A stretch of DNA of 50,766 bases from an uncultured Holophagaceae bacterium (lineage in GTDB: Bacteria; Acidobacteriota; Holophagae; Holophagales; Holophagaceae). The notes under the pieces were generated by a model. It worked only from the letters and a program-made list of their open reading frames with translations, ran no database searches and was not told the DNA's origin. The translations under genes were made by a program, and so were the position numbers. This document shows, one piece after another, positions 1 to 8,395 of this stretch; positions within the stretch are counted from its first letter, which is position 1, and each line of letters begins with the position of its first letter. The DNA is taken from positions 1 through 50,766 of the forward strand of contig CAIOFF010000013.1 in the NCBI GenBank assembly GCA_903857495.1, read 5' to 3'.

Positions 1-297
1 TGCCCCCTGGGGTCCAACCCCAGGAAACCACCCGAAATCCCGTTCCCGCCGTTCAAATCGCCACCAAGGAATATTGATTGAAAAGACTTGAAAAAAGGGA
101 TCTTACAACCTTACCTACTTCGCTCAACCGGACACTAGTGAATATTTATAACGACTTACCCGGAGCATGGGTGATTTTCCGAAATTGCAGTTAATGTCTC
201 CTTTTTCTTGAATGTGGCCAGCTGCATCGGCCGTTGCCTACACCTGTCGAGATCTCCCGACTTCCAAAATCCGCCGCCGGGGATCCGGGGCGCCCCC
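1..297. other. Intergenic, no gene seen
   Basis: I see no convincing coding region in this stretch. It is more AT-rich than its surroundings, especially around 60-220. A perfect 7-bp hairpin (CCTGGGG at 6-12, loop TCCAA, CCCCAGG at 18-24) lies at the left edge and could be a terminator of a gene outside the window, but no T-tract follows. The minus-strand dnaE2-like gene ends at 298, so 25-297 is its 3' flank. The open frames here are antisense shadows. Confidence 0.5.
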
Positions 298-3222
298 TCA
301 GCTCACCTCCAGCACGGCCAGGCCATCCTGCTGCGTGGATCGGCCGGCGACCGGGACAACATCCCCCACGCGGAAGGGGCGCTGGCGGCGACGCATGGCG
401 TCCGGAAAGGCCACCGCTTCGCAGAGGCTGGTCTCGTCCTCGAAGGTGATGAACTGCATGCGCTCGCCCTTCTCCGTGGCCACTTCCTTGTCCGCCACCA
501 CGAGGGCCCAGAAGCGCAGGCGGCGACCGGTTTTCGCCACGTCCGCCGCCCGGTCCGGGCCGCCGCCCTTGCGGAAGCGGGCCAGGGCCGCGGGATGCAG
601 CTCCAGCGTGAGACCCATGGTCGCCAGCTCCAAGTCGGCGCGCTCGAAGGGATCCGTGGGCCGCGGGCGCACCCCCGACGGAACCCCGCCCAGGCGCGCC
701 CACATCAGCCGCGTGCGGTCGCCGTCCGGGGCCCAGCGGTCGAAGGCCCCCGCGGCGCAGAGGGCCTCGGCGGTGGGCACCGAGAGGCGCACGCGGCCCA
801 GCAGGTCGTCCAGGCTGGCGAAGGGGCCGCAGCGGTCCCGCTCCACCAGCAGCGCCCGGACCTCCGGCGCGAGGGCGCCCTGCACCTGCATCAGCCCCAC
901 GCGCAGGGCCTGCTCGCCCTCGGCGGCGAAGGGCCAGAGGGACACATTGGCGTCGGGGCCGCGAACCACCAGCCGGTGACGGCGGGCGTCGCCCAGGTAG
1001 GCGATGGCGGGGTAGAAGCCGCCCTGGTTGGTGATGACCGCCGCGAAGAACACCGCCGGGTGGTGGGCCTTGATCCACGAGCTCTCGAAGCTGACCTGCG
1101 CGTAGCTGGCGGAGTGGGGCTTGCAGAAGGAGTAGCCCGTGAAGGTGCGGATCATGTCCCAGGCTTCGTCCACCACGGCCGGACGCACGCCCCGCTCGGC
1201 GCAGCCGCGGCGGAAGCGGGCCTCGAAGGTGGGCAGCCGCGCCTCGCAGCCGGGCTTGCCCAGCAGCTTGCGCAGCTGATCGGCCTCGTGGTGGCTCCAG
1301 CCCGCCAGCTCCACGCAGACCTTGAGGACGTCCTCCTGGTAGATGAGCACGCCGTGGCTGTCGGACAGCAGGTGTCCAAAGACGGGGTCGCTGGGCTCCC
1401 AGGCCTCCTCGCCCCGAGAGCGCTTCACGTAGCGGTCCACCCAGCGGTAGGCGGCGGGGCGGATGAGGCTGGAGTGGATCACCAGGGTCTCGAAGTCCCC
1501 CTTCCCCACCCGCTGCTGGAGCTGGCGCGTGGCGGGACTCTCCACGTAGAAGACGCCGATGCTGTCGCCCCGGGCCAGCAGGGCCTGGGTGGCAGGGTCG
1601 TTGCGCGAGTGGGTGCCGGGGTCCGCCGGCACCGCGTCGCCCAGCACCGCGTAGGCGTCCCGCAGCACGGCGAGGCTGCGGTTGCCCAGCAGGTCAATCT
1701 TCACCAGGCCGTAGTTCTCCACGCCGTCCTTGTCCCAGCTGGTGATGGACACGCCCTCCTTGGCCGGGGCGGGCTGGAAGGCCGCGTGCGCCCACAGGGG
1801 GCCGGGCGTGACGAGGGTGCCGCCGGGGTGCACGGAGAACTGGTGGAAGTGGCCCTTCAGCGCAGCGGCCTGGCGGAGGATGCCGTCCCAGATGGGGTTC
1901 TCCGCGGCACGGACCAGGCCCCCCTCCCAGCCGCGGACGTAGCGGGCCAGCTGCTTCAGCTCGTGCTCGGGGCGGCCGTGGGCCTGGGCCACGGCCCGCA
2001 GAGCCCCCTTGGCCTTGAAGAACGCGTGGTTGGACACCATGGCCACCCGGTCCCGCCCGTAGCGCTCGAAGACGGCCTGGATGACGCGGTCCCGCTCGTC
2101 CCAGGCGAAGTCGATGTCCATGTCCGGCGGATCCTTCCGCTCCTTCGTGAGGAAGCGCTCGAACATCAGGTTCGTGGCCACGGGATCCACGTTGCTGAGC
2201 TGCAGCGCGTAGCTCACCAGGGAGGCCGCGCCGCTGCCCCGGCCGCAGATGCGGCTGGGGATGCCCTCGTGCCTCAGCGCCTGCACGATGTCCTGCACCA
2301 GCAGGAAGTACCGCGCGAACCCCTTGTAGGAGATCAGGTCCAGCTCCTGCTCCAGGCGGGCGAGGATGTCCCCGCGCAGCACCGGGAAGCGCGCCGCCAC
2401 GCCGGCCTGTACCCGCTCCCGCAGCAGGGCGTCCAGGTCCGTCTCCTCCTGTCCCAGGGGCTTCGCCACCACCCACTCCCCCCAGGGGATGGCCCCGCCC
2501 GCCACGCGCTCCAGCAGGGCGGCGGTGGTCCGCGCCACGGCGGGCTCGGCGAAGGGGAAGCGGGCCTCCCAGTCGCGCCGGGGCACGGCGGCCTCGGCGG
2601 GCTCCCACAGGCACTCGGTGCGAACCAGGGTGGCCTGCTGCGCGATGGCGCGCTTGAGCCGGTGCATCTCCAGGCCCTCGACCGTGCGGAAGCGCAGCAC
2701 CTGGGGCGCGGCCACGGATAGCCCCGCTGCCAGCGCGGCCCGGGCCTCCTGCGCCCGCCGGGGATGACCCAGCAGCGCCGCCTCGAAGCCCTCCCGCAGC
2801 AGGGCGTCGAGGCCCGCCCGGTCCTCCGCCAGCAGCACGCAGTCCCGGGGTGGCTCCGGTGCGCCCAGGCCCGGAATGGCCAGCTCCGGCCGCGCCTCGT
2901 GGGCCAGGGCCGTGAGCAGCCGGTTGAGGGCGCCGTGGCCCGCGGCCGAGCAGGGCAGCGCGCCGCAGCGGTGGCCCCGCCAAGTGAAGCGGCTGCCCAG
3001 GTGCAGGCGGAAGTCCGTCCAGGCCGGGTCCGGCGGCAGGCCCTCCAGCTCCCGGGCCTTGCGCATCCAGTCCAGGGTCTCCCGCAGCTTCGGGTAGCCC
3101 GCCGTGCCCTGGTCCCAGCAGACCAGGTCCCGGTAGCCCAGGCCCTGGGCCACCCGCAGCAGCTGCGCCGCCGGGTAGACCCCTTCTCCCACACTGAAAT
3201 CGGAAATGCCGAGGGCGAACAT
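298..3222 (-). CDS. dnaE2: Error-prone DNA polymerase III alpha subunit (DnaE2-like)
   Basis: This is a 974-residue C-family DNA polymerase. The palm motif PDMDIDF carries the catalytic aspartates, the GRGSGAASLVSYAL segment precedes it, and helix-hairpin-helix and OB-fold regions follow. The protein ends just after the OB fold, so it lacks the extra C-terminal tau-binding region of replicative DnaE, as DnaE2 does. The N-terminus is odd: the PHP domain should open with an HxH metal motif but reads LGISDFS, and the region is short, so PHP metal binding is probably lost. It is the last gene of a minus-strand cassette with imuB, which supports a damage-tolerance (SOS mutasome) role. ATG at 3222 has no good Shine-Dalgarno. 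A perfect 9-bp inverted repeat lies just upstream. Family assignment is firm. The DnaE2 rather than DnaE1 call rests on length, C-terminus and the imuB neighbour. Confidence 0.92.
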   Translation of the reverse strand: MFALGISDFSVGEGVYPAAQLLRVAQGLGYRDLVCWDQGTAGYPKLRETLDWMRKARELEGLPPDPAWTDFRLHLGSRFTWRGHRCGALPCSAAGHGALNRLLTALAHEARPELAIPGLGAPEPPRDCVLLAEDRAGLDALLREGFEAALLGHPRRAQEARAALAAGLSVAAPQVLRFRTVEGLEMHRLKRAIAQQATLVRTECLWEPAEAAVPRRDWEARFPFAEPAVARTTAALLERVAGGAIPWGEWVVAKPLGQEETDLDALLRERVQAGVAARFPVLRGDILARLEQELDLISYKGFARYFLLVQDIVQALRHEGIPSRICGRGSGAASLVSYALQLSNVDPVATNLMFERFLTKERKDPPDMDIDFAWDERDRVIQAVFERYGRDRVAMVSNHAFFKAKGALRAVAQAHGRPEHELKQLARYVRGWEGGLVRAAENPIWDGILRQAAALKGHFHQFSVHPGGTLVTPGPLWAHAAFQPAPAKEGVSITSWDKDGVENYGLVKIDLLGNRSLAVLRDAYAVLGDAVPADPGTHSRNDPATQALLARGDSIGVFYVESPATRQLQQRVGKGDFETLVIHSSLIRPAAYRWVDRYVKRSRGEEAWEPSDPVFGHLLSDSHGVLIYQEDVLKVCVELAGWSHHEADQLRKLLGKPGCEARLPTFEARFRRGCAERGVRPAVVDEAWDMIRTFTGYSFCKPHSASYAQVSFESSWIKAHHPAVFFAAVITNQGGFYPAIAYLGDARRHRLVVRGPDANVSLWPFAAEGEQALRVGLMQVQGALAPEVRALLVERDRCGPFASLDDLLGRVRLSVPTAEALCAAGAFDRWAPDGDRTRLMWARLGGVPSGVRPRPTDPFERADLELATMGLTLELHPAALARFRKGGGPDRAADVAKTGRRLRFWALVVADKEVATEKGERMQFITFEDETSLCEAVAFPDAMRRRQRPFRVGDVVPVAGRSTQQDGLAVLEVS

Positions 3223-3245
3223 GGGGAGCCAATCGGGGGGTGCCC

Positions 3246-3266
3246 GGAATCGCCGAAGGCGATTCC
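3246..3266. promoter_or_regulatory. Perfect inverted repeat upstream of dnaE2
   Basis: GGAATCGCC (3246-3254) and GGCGATTCC (3258-3266) form a perfect 9-bp inverted repeat around a 3-nt GAA centre. It sits between the HTH gene and the dnaE2 start 24 nt away. No T-tract follows on either strand, so an operator or attenuator is as likely as a terminator. The neighbouring XRE-type protein is a candidate binder, which is inference. Confidence 0.4.
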
Positions 3267-3326
3267 GAGATGGGAAAAGCAGGGCTGCAGGTAGGTTTGG
3301 GGCGGATCGTCCGTCCCAGAGCTCGG

Positions 3327-3782
3327 TCAGGGCTGCCAGTCCTGGGGGAGACCGCAGGCCTCCAGCACAGCGCGGAGGTAGGGGGCTCCGCTGCGCAGGC
3401 CACCCCGCTCGGCCAGGCTCACGAGGGCCTGGGACCGGCCCATGCGCCCCGCAAGCTGCGCCTGGGTGAGGCCAGCCTGACGACGAGCCGCGCGCAGACG
3501 GGGGGCCAGGGCCTTCGCCCGCGCGCCTGCTGGCGGCGTGCGGCGGCCTTCCAGCAGACCCTGGACCGAGAGATCCTCGTCCAGACGCGGCCAGTGCATG
3601 CCCGTGCCGCCCCCCGTAAAGCGCCAGTCCGCCAGCTCCTCAGGGGAGGCCACCGCCAGCCGCGGGAAAAAGGCCAGGGGACAGGCCAGCTCCCGCCCAT
3701 CCTGGAGCTGAACCACCAGCCGCCCCCGCTCAAACCAGAGGTGCGTGGCGCGGGGCGCTTCAGGGTTCGCCAAAGTGGTCAT
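3327..3782 (-). CDS. DUF2442 domain protein with C-terminal XRE-type HTH
   Basis: This 151-residue protein has an N-terminal DUF2442-like half (THLWFERGRLVVQLQDGRE ... FPRL, about residues 12-75) fused to a C-terminal Cro/CI helix-turn-helix (RAARRQAGLTQAQLAGRMG, about residues 97-140). Its start overlaps the DUF4160 stop by 23 nt and has GGAGG at 6-nt spacing, so the two genes are translationally coupled. DUF4160-DUF2442 pairs are commonly found together and are suspected toxin-antitoxin-like modules; the function is not established. The HTH suggests it autoregulates the pair, and possibly the adjacent repair genes (inference). Confidence 0.8.
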   Translation of the reverse strand: MTTLANPEAPRATHLWFERGRLVVQLQDGRELACPLAFFPRLAVASPEELADWRFTGGGTGMHWPRLDEDLSVQGLLEGRRTPPAGARAKALAPRLRAARRQAGLTQAQLAGRMGRSQALVSLAERGGLRSGAPYLRAVLEACGLPQDWQP

Positions 3783-4002
3783 TCCAGGCCTCCAGGAAGT
3801 CGTCCCGACGGTTCACCACGATGGCTGCCACCCGCTGGAGATCCCGGGGCGGGAAGCCCCCTGAGTCCGCGAGGGAGGCATCGTGCAGCCAGAACTTGGC
3901 GATGGCGTCGTCCCTCTCGACATGGACATGGGGTGGCTCGCGGGGTTCGTGGCTGTAGAAGAAAAACCGGAAGGGTCCTTCCCGGTGGATGGTGGGGGAC
4001 AT
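3760..4002 (-). CDS. DUF4160 family protein, possible toxin partner
   Basis: This 80-residue protein matches the DUF4160 pattern: I read FRFFFYSHEP, then EPPHVHVERDDAIAKFWL, then a C-terminal helix ending DFLEAWNDHFGE. The PHVHV segment is the family hallmark. It lies directly upstream of and overlaps the DUF2442-HTH gene. The start ATG at 4002 has GGAG 5-6 nt upstream. The pair lies between imuB and dnaE2, an unusual position for such a module. Biochemical activity is unknown, and calling it a toxin is an inference from gene pairing. Confidence 0.8.
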   Translation of the reverse strand: MSPTIHREGPFRFFFYSHEPREPPHVHVERDDAIAKFWLHDASLADSGGFPPRDLQRVAAIVVNRRDDFLEAWNDHFGEP

Positions 4003-4015
4003 GACGGCTCCATAA

Positions 4016-4043
4016 ATATTAGGCTTTTATTAGCTTGTTTCAA
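4016..4043 (-). promoter_or_regulatory. Candidate sigma-70 promoter for the DUF4160/DUF2442 pair
   Basis: On the minus strand TTGAAA (4043-4038), a 16-nt spacer and TAATAT (4021-4016) form a near-consensus promoter overlapping the end of imuB. The predicted start site would fall close to the Shine-Dalgarno (4008-4011), giving a very short leader, so confidence is limited. If real, the TA-like pair and dnaE2 can be transcribed independently of imuB. Confidence 0.35.
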
Positions 4044-5178
4044 GGGCTTTTCCGAACGCCCCCACCCACCCCGGCAGGACGGCCTGATCGGGGAAGCGGC
4101 GACGGAGGCGGGCCAGGACGGGCTCCAGGCGGTCGAGGCGCTCCTGCAGGGGGGTCAGGAAGAGGCCCCGCTCCCGGCCCAGGCCCCAGGCCAGGCGCAG
4201 CTCCACCTCGCGCACCAGGAGCCGGCGGGTGGCGCCCTCGAGGAAGGCCCGCTGGATGCGGCGGGCCAGGGCCAGGGGCGGCTCCGCGAGATCCTCCGGG
4301 GCGGCGCGCCAGGTGTGGGGCTCCCCGTCCACGTCCCACCACCGCAGCACCAGGCGGCGGGGGCTGCGGGGATCGGACCAGAGCCAGGTCAGGCAGCGGG
4401 CGGCGAGCCCCGCCTCCTCGGGCAGCCGGGGCGGCTGCAGCCGCCAGCCGTGGCGCACGTGGCCCGGGCGCTCCGTGAGCAGGGGCAGCCGGGGCCGGTC
4501 CTCGCCCCGGACCCGGGCCCGCAGCTCCGGCGCCAGCTTGGGGTTCGTCAGCTCCACCAGCACCGGCAGGGGCACGGGCTGGAGGTCGCCGAAGCTGCGG
4601 AGGCCCAGCCGCTGGAAGCGCTCCTGGAGGCGCGGGGCCAGATCCGGCAGGCGGCGCAGGGGGTGGGGCGCGAGGAAGACCGCCTCCCCGCCCTCCCCCA
4701 CCCGCTCCAGGCGGTGCTCGGCCCGGGCGGCGAGCTGGGCGGCGGTGGCGCTCAGGGAGAGGCCGCCGTGGCTCTCCCAGCCGTGCCGCTGGACCAGCTC
4801 CCGCCGGATGCGCTCGGCGGTGTCCGCCAGTGGCCCGAAGAGACCCTGGGTGCCCTGGAGCTCCACCAGGGCCTCGCCCAGGCGCAGCAGCTGCCCCTGG
4901 GGGGTCCACTGCTGCAGGAAGTCCCCCAGGGAGACCTGGGCCTCCCACCAGACCTGGGGGGCCGGGTCCAGCACCCGCAGCCCCGGCACCGCCCGCAGCG
5001 CCCGGTCCAGGGGCAGGCCCGGCGCCAGCCCCCCGGCCCGGGCCAGGCGGTTCACGAACCAGAGGCTGGGCGTGCGCGGCGTCTCCGGGTTCAGGAAGGC
5101 CAGGGGCCGGTCCCGCAGCACCCCGTCCCGGCCACAGGCCAGCTGGAACGGCAGCTCAGGAACCCACATCGCCAGCAC
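4030..5178 (-). CDS. imuB: ImuB-like, catalytically inactive Y-family polymerase
   Basis: This 382-residue protein opens LAMWVPELPFQLA, where an active Y-family polymerase would have a DxD motif. The second carboxylate site reads ALVELQGTQGLFG in place of SxDE. Loss of these residues with retention of the Y-family fold (finger/palm, then a little-finger region ending about residue 370) is typical of ImuB, the scaffold that recruits DnaE2 to the beta clamp. The GTG start at 5178 is supported by GGAGG at 5184-5188. No imuA or lexA gene lies beside it. A direct repeat resembling an SOS box occurs about 30 nt upstream. Confidence 0.85.
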   Translation of the reverse strand: MLAMWVPELPFQLACGRDGVLRDRPLAFLNPETPRTPSLWFVNRLARAGGLAPGLPLDRALRAVPGLRVLDPAPQVWWEAQVSLGDFLQQWTPQGQLLRLGEALVELQGTQGLFGPLADTAERIRRELVQRHGWESHGGLSLSATAAQLAARAEHRLERVGEGGEAVFLAPHPLRRLPDLAPRLQERFQRLGLRSFGDLQPVPLPVLVELTNPKLAPELRARVRGEDRPRLPLLTERPGHVRHGWRLQPPRLPEEAGLAARCLTWLWSDPRSPRRLVLRWWDVDGEPHTWRAAPEDLAEPPLALARRIQRAFLEGATRRLLVREVELRLAWGLGRERGLFLTPLQERLDRLEPVLARLRRRFPDQAVLPGWVGAFGKALETS

Positions 5179-5206
5179 CAGATCCTCCAGAAGGGATCCA
5201 AGTATG

Positions 5207-5222
5207 GCGAATTTTTAGCGAA
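5207..5222 (-). promoter_or_regulatory. Direct repeat upstream of imuB, possible SOS operator
   Basis: On the minus strand TTCGC-N6-TTCGC (5222-5218 and 5211-5207) is a direct repeat with an 11-nt period, in an AT-rich patch 29 nt before the imuB start. The spacing equals that of the GTTC-N7-GTTC LexA box of alphaproteobacteria. Whether this organism's LexA recognises such a site is unknown. Confidence 0.3.
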
Positions 5223-5329
5223 AAACAAGTCACGACCTTGGCCCTGGACGAAATGTTTCAGGCCTTGATGGCGAGTCTTTTATGGCAATGGATAGCCGTT
5301 TAACCGGTTGTCACTTAGGGAGTTGCTGC

Positions 5330-5563
5330 CTATTCCTCATCCACGGGCGGACGGCCGCTGAGCTTCCAGGACACGACTGCGATGGCCAGGAACACCGTGC
5401 CCAGGAAGAGGATGAAGCCCAGGAAGCCCCGGGCATCCCGGAGCGCAGCTGGATCCGTGATCCCCGCCAGATCGACTCGGCCCCGGTAGGCAAGGTAGTA
5501 GCAAAACAAGGCGACAATCGCCGTGAGCAGAGCCGAGATACGCGCTGGGATTCTCATGTTCAT
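5330..5563 (-). CDS. Small two-helix membrane protein, unknown function
   Basis: This 77-residue protein has two predicted membrane helices: ISALLTAIVALFCYYLAY near residues 9-26 and FLGFILFLGTVFLAIAVVSW near residues 47-66. A short polar loop (RGRVDLAGITDPAALRDARG) separates them. I do not recognise a family. An alternative start is Met3. It lies upstream of imuB on the same strand with a gap of about 150 bp, so it is probably a separate unit. Confidence 0.6.
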   Translation of the reverse strand: MNMRIPARISALLTAIVALFCYYLAYRGRVDLAGITDPAALRDARGFLGFILFLGTVFLAIAVVSWKLSGRPPVDEE

Positions 5564-6001
5564 GGGATCAGTCTAGCGGCAAAGGTGTTGTCGCTATAAC
5601 TTGAGCCCCTCCCCTCCGGCGGGTCGAGGGGGCAGGACAGGAGGAGGGCGGTGGCTCTGGGCCCGAGCAGGCTCGAGCGAGGCCACGCCAGGGGTGGGGG
5701 CCTCTCTCGGTCCCTCGGCCCCCGTCCCGCCCCGGGCGGACTGGGCCCCAGCGGGGTTCTGTCAGTGCACGGTGCGCCAGACCCGAGGTCTGGGGAAGCG
5801 CTGGGGAGCCGCGCCCTGGAAAGTGGAAAGGGACACGACCGAGCTGGAGCTTCCCTGCTGAAGTGGGCGATCCGGGTCATGCCTGTCACGGAGTTGCCGG
5901 CAAGGGCGTTGATGCCCTGGACATCGGTGTTGTTGAGGACGGTCCAGGTCTGGATGGCGGCCTGGCCATCCATCGTTTCTCACGGGCGGCCTCTTGCAGC
6001 G
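5564..6001. other. Intergenic 438 bp, possible decayed coding sequence
   Basis: I find no full-length gene here. On the minus strand between about 5973 and 5860 a short frame reads TWTVLNNTDVQGINALAG and continues for some 15 residues in protein-like sequence before turning into low-complexity Pro/Arg/Ser-rich translation to 5560. That could be a remnant of an unknown gene, but the evidence is thin. The 5600-5760 part is very GC-rich. Confidence 0.3.
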
Positions 6002-7249
6002 CTAACGGCCCCCGGCGTCCCATGCAGGGCCAGACTCTGCAGTCTGCAACCAGCGCCGGAGCTGCTCATACACTTCCGGCCGGTTCAGCAGCTCCAGGTG
6101 GCCCAGCCCCTGGCCGATCCAGGTTTGCCCCTCAGGGAAGGCCAGGCAGCGCTGGGGCTCCGGGTGGCGCCCGAGGGCGCTGTCCAGGGGCACGAGGCCG
6201 TCCCCCCACAGGTGGCCCTTCCAGGAGTCGGCGTCCTCTCCCGTCGTCCCCGCCAGGGCGCAGCAGCGCACCCCTTCCGGAAGGGGCACCGGCCGGCGCC
6301 GGTCCTTGCCCTCTGTGTGCGGGTCAAGGCCCTGCCAGTCCTCCTCCAGGAGGTTGCCGTACCGCAGGTCGGTGATGCCGGCGCTGCGGACCTTCCCCAG
6401 CCGCGCCAGGGGACTGGCGAAAGGGCTGGCCTCCAGGCCGCGCTGCAGCCAGTGCCCCCACCGCTCCAGGGGCGAGCCGTGGTGGGGCGTGCCCAGGAAG
6501 ATCAGGTGCAGCAGGGAGGCCGGCCAGGCCTGCCCCGCGGCCTGGGCCTGGTGGCAGGCGCTGCGGGCCACCAGACCCCCCATGCTGTGGGCGAGGATGG
6601 CCAGGCTCGCCCCGGGCTCCGGCCACTGGGCGAGCAGGGTCTCCAGCAGCTCGGCCAGGGCCTTCCCGTTGGTGGAGACATGCAGGCCCGTGTTGTAGCG
6701 CAGGTAAAGGGCTGTGCAGCCCAGGTCCCGGGCCAGGGCCGCACCGTGATCCGGCCCATTCAGGCCCCACTGCCGCTCGTTGTGGCACAGCCCATGGATC
6801 AGGACCAACAGGCGGGTGCCGGGCCGGGGGATCGCCGCGGCGAGGGCGGCGGTCTCCAGGACGAGGGTCTGGCCTTCATGGCGCAGGCCCATGGGCGTGG
6901 CCAGGGGATTGCCCGTGGCGGCCAGGTGATCCCCCAGCACGCCATTCAGGACCGCCCGCAGGGCCTCCCGCTGGGGCGAGGGGTCCGGCTCCCCCTCCGG
7001 CGGGCCGAGGGGGGCCAGGGCGGCCTCCACGCCGAGCCCCACGGTCCGCGTCAGGGCGCGGATGGCCCCATAGACCAGCCCGCTGAGGCCCCGGCCACCG
7101 ACCGCATGGCGGGCCTTGCCCCCCGTCAGCGGATGCTGGATGCCCTGGTGCATGGCCTCCACCAGGTCCGTCACGCCGACAGTCCCCTCCACCGCCAGCC
7201 GTGCCAGCCCACGCAGGTCCGAGGAAACAGCACGGAGGTAGGGGATCAT
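6002..7249 (-). CDS. Alpha/beta hydrolase (lipase/esterase-like)
   Basis: The hydrolase fold is clear: LLVLIHGL gives the oxyanion-loop HG motif near residue 150, AHSMGGLVA carries the nucleophile Ser near residue 222, WGDGLVPLDSA the likely acid Asp near 350, and GLGHLELL the catalytic His near 384. This order and the PHHGSPLERWG segment resemble lipase/PGAP1-like esterases. I chose ATG at 7249 (415 aa). An upstream ATG at 7378 would add 43 residues, but these use AT-rich codons unlike the rest of the gene. No signal peptide is obvious. The substrate is unknown. Confidence 0.8.
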   Translation of the reverse strand: MIPYLRAVSSDLRGLARLAVEGTVGVTDLVEAMHQGIQHPLTGGKARHAVGGRGLSGLVYGAIRALTRTVGLGVEAALAPLGPPEGEPDPSPQREALRAVLNGVLGDHLAATGNPLATPMGLRHEGQTLVLETAALAAAIPRPGTRLLVLIHGLCHNERQWGLNGPDHGAALARDLGCTALYLRYNTGLHVSTNGKALAELLETLLAQWPEPGASLAILAHSMGGLVARSACHQAQAAGQAWPASLLHLIFLGTPHHGSPLERWGHWLQRGLEASPFASPLARLGKVRSAGITDLRYGNLLEEDWQGLDPHTEGKDRRRPVPLPEGVRCCALAGTTGEDADSWKGHLWGDGLVPLDSALGRHPEPQRCLAFPEGQTWIGQGLGHLELLNRPEVYEQLRRWLQTAESGPAWDAGGR

Positions 7250-7545
7250 CTGCGTTGATGATCCGCTGGTTCCGTCGGGGGGCGAAGGGATATTGGGATT
7301 AGTGGCTTCGGCCGTTGATTTCGTGGCGGGTGTTATCAAACGCTCTGAATGTGAGTTTCTTTGCAGGCTAGATCGCATGAAGGTCCGACCTCCGCCCCAA
7401 AGAGGTAGGTGGACTCGACCCGGATCTCAGCTCCGCACCACTACTTCAAGTGCTTCCAGATCGGCGTAGACGGCTTGGATTCGTCCCGACCCCCGCATCA
7501 TAGGCAAGCTCAAGAGGCCATTGGGTGGAAGGAGTAGGAGTATTC
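7250..7545. other. Intergenic region with hairpin at the methyltransferase stop
   Basis: No convincing gene is seen. A perfect 7-bp hairpin AGTAGGA (7533-7539), loop GTAT, TCCTACT (7544-7550) overlaps the TAG stop of the FkbM gene and may act as a weak terminator. It lacks a long T-tract. A short minus-strand frame ending at 7427 looks protein-like over about 20 residues only. Confidence 0.35.
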
Positions 7546-8313
7546 CTACTTGGGAACCTGCTCCAGTTGACGCTGCAGATGGGCGACCTGGCTCTTGAGT
7601 TGATCTACCTGTAACTGCAATTCCATCTGTTTCGCCATCACAATGCCGTCCCACACATTCGGTGGCAGGGCAAACCGGCCGAGTAGGTTGCGATGCTCGT
7701 TCGCGAGATAGAAGCGATTGGCTCCATCGAAATAAACCATAAGATAACCAGAGCCCAACAGGTAAGGCTCCCATACTTGGTGTGAGGGCACATCACAACC
7801 AGGGAGGGTGGCCTCCACAACGACAACCCAGGGACGATGCCGGCTTAGATCCAGGCCCTTGAGCACCTCGTGCTCCATACCCTCCACATCTATGCAAATC
7901 AAATGCAGTGGTTTATCGGCCCAATGCTCGGCGATTACCTGGTTCAAAATGACAACAGGCACATCCAAGCTCTGGGTCGGGTTCTCACCGTGCCTACTCC
8001 AGTGGGCTACAGTCTCGGGGCATCCACTCGAGATCTGCCGCACGTGATCATATACCTGAAGCGTCAGCTGCCCGACTTCCGAACCCGCTGCGGCCTGGAG
8101 GAAGAGATCCTTTGGACGAGCATGCTGCCAGGCTTGTCGGTAGTAGGGCAAGGGCTCTATCGCGACGCCGTACCACCCCTTTTGGTACAATGCGAAGGTG
8201 TTGCTGTCGTTGACCGGCGCGGAAGCACCAACATCGATGTAATGGCCCTCTTCAACATCTGCGAAAACACGCTGCAAGATGACATCTTCAAAATTGCGCG
8301 TGTAACAAAACAT
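7546..8313 (-). CDS. FkbM-family SAM-dependent methyltransferase
   Basis: At 255 residues this shows the FkbM pattern: the SAM motif YIDVGASAPVNDSNT near residues 25-39, IEPLPYYRQAW, and HLICIDVEGMEHEVLKGLDL near residues 137-156. The C-terminus is an extended helix (QLQVDQLKSQVAHLQRQLE) that probably forms a coiled coil. Met3 at 8313 is preferred over the ATG at 8319 because GGAG lies 6 nt before it. FkbM enzymes O-methylate sugars and polyketides. Next to flagellin glycosylation genes, a sugar substrate is likely. Codon use is more AT-rich than in flanking housekeeping genes. Confidence 0.88.
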   Translation of the reverse strand: MFCYTRNFEDVILQRVFADVEEGHYIDVGASAPVNDSNTFALYQKGWYGVAIEPLPYYRQAWQHARPKDLFLQAAAGSEVGQLTLQVYDHVRQISSGCPETVAHWSRHGENPTQSLDVPVVILNQVIAEHWADKPLHLICIDVEGMEHEVLKGLDLSRHRPWVVVVEATLPGCDVPSHQVWEPYLLGSGYLMVYFDGANRFYLANEHRNLLGRFALPPNVWDGIVMAKQMELQLQVDQLKSQVAHLQRQLEQVPK

Positions 8314-8395
8314 CTGCATCTCCAGTGCTTGTTAGGGGGCGAATTTATAGCGTGAGGACAATTGTTCTCAATGTATTGGGGCGGGTGACGAATAC

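Noticed and set aside
208-2721. Long plus-strand open frame (837 codons) over dnaE2
   Set aside because: It is antisense to a clear polymerase gene; its translation is Ala/Gly/Arg/His-rich without domains, as expected for a GC-rich shadow.
5560-5973. 137-codon minus-strand frame as a gene
   Set aside because: Only the first 35 or so residues look protein-like; the rest is low-complexity and no ribosome site was found. Kept as a possible relic only.
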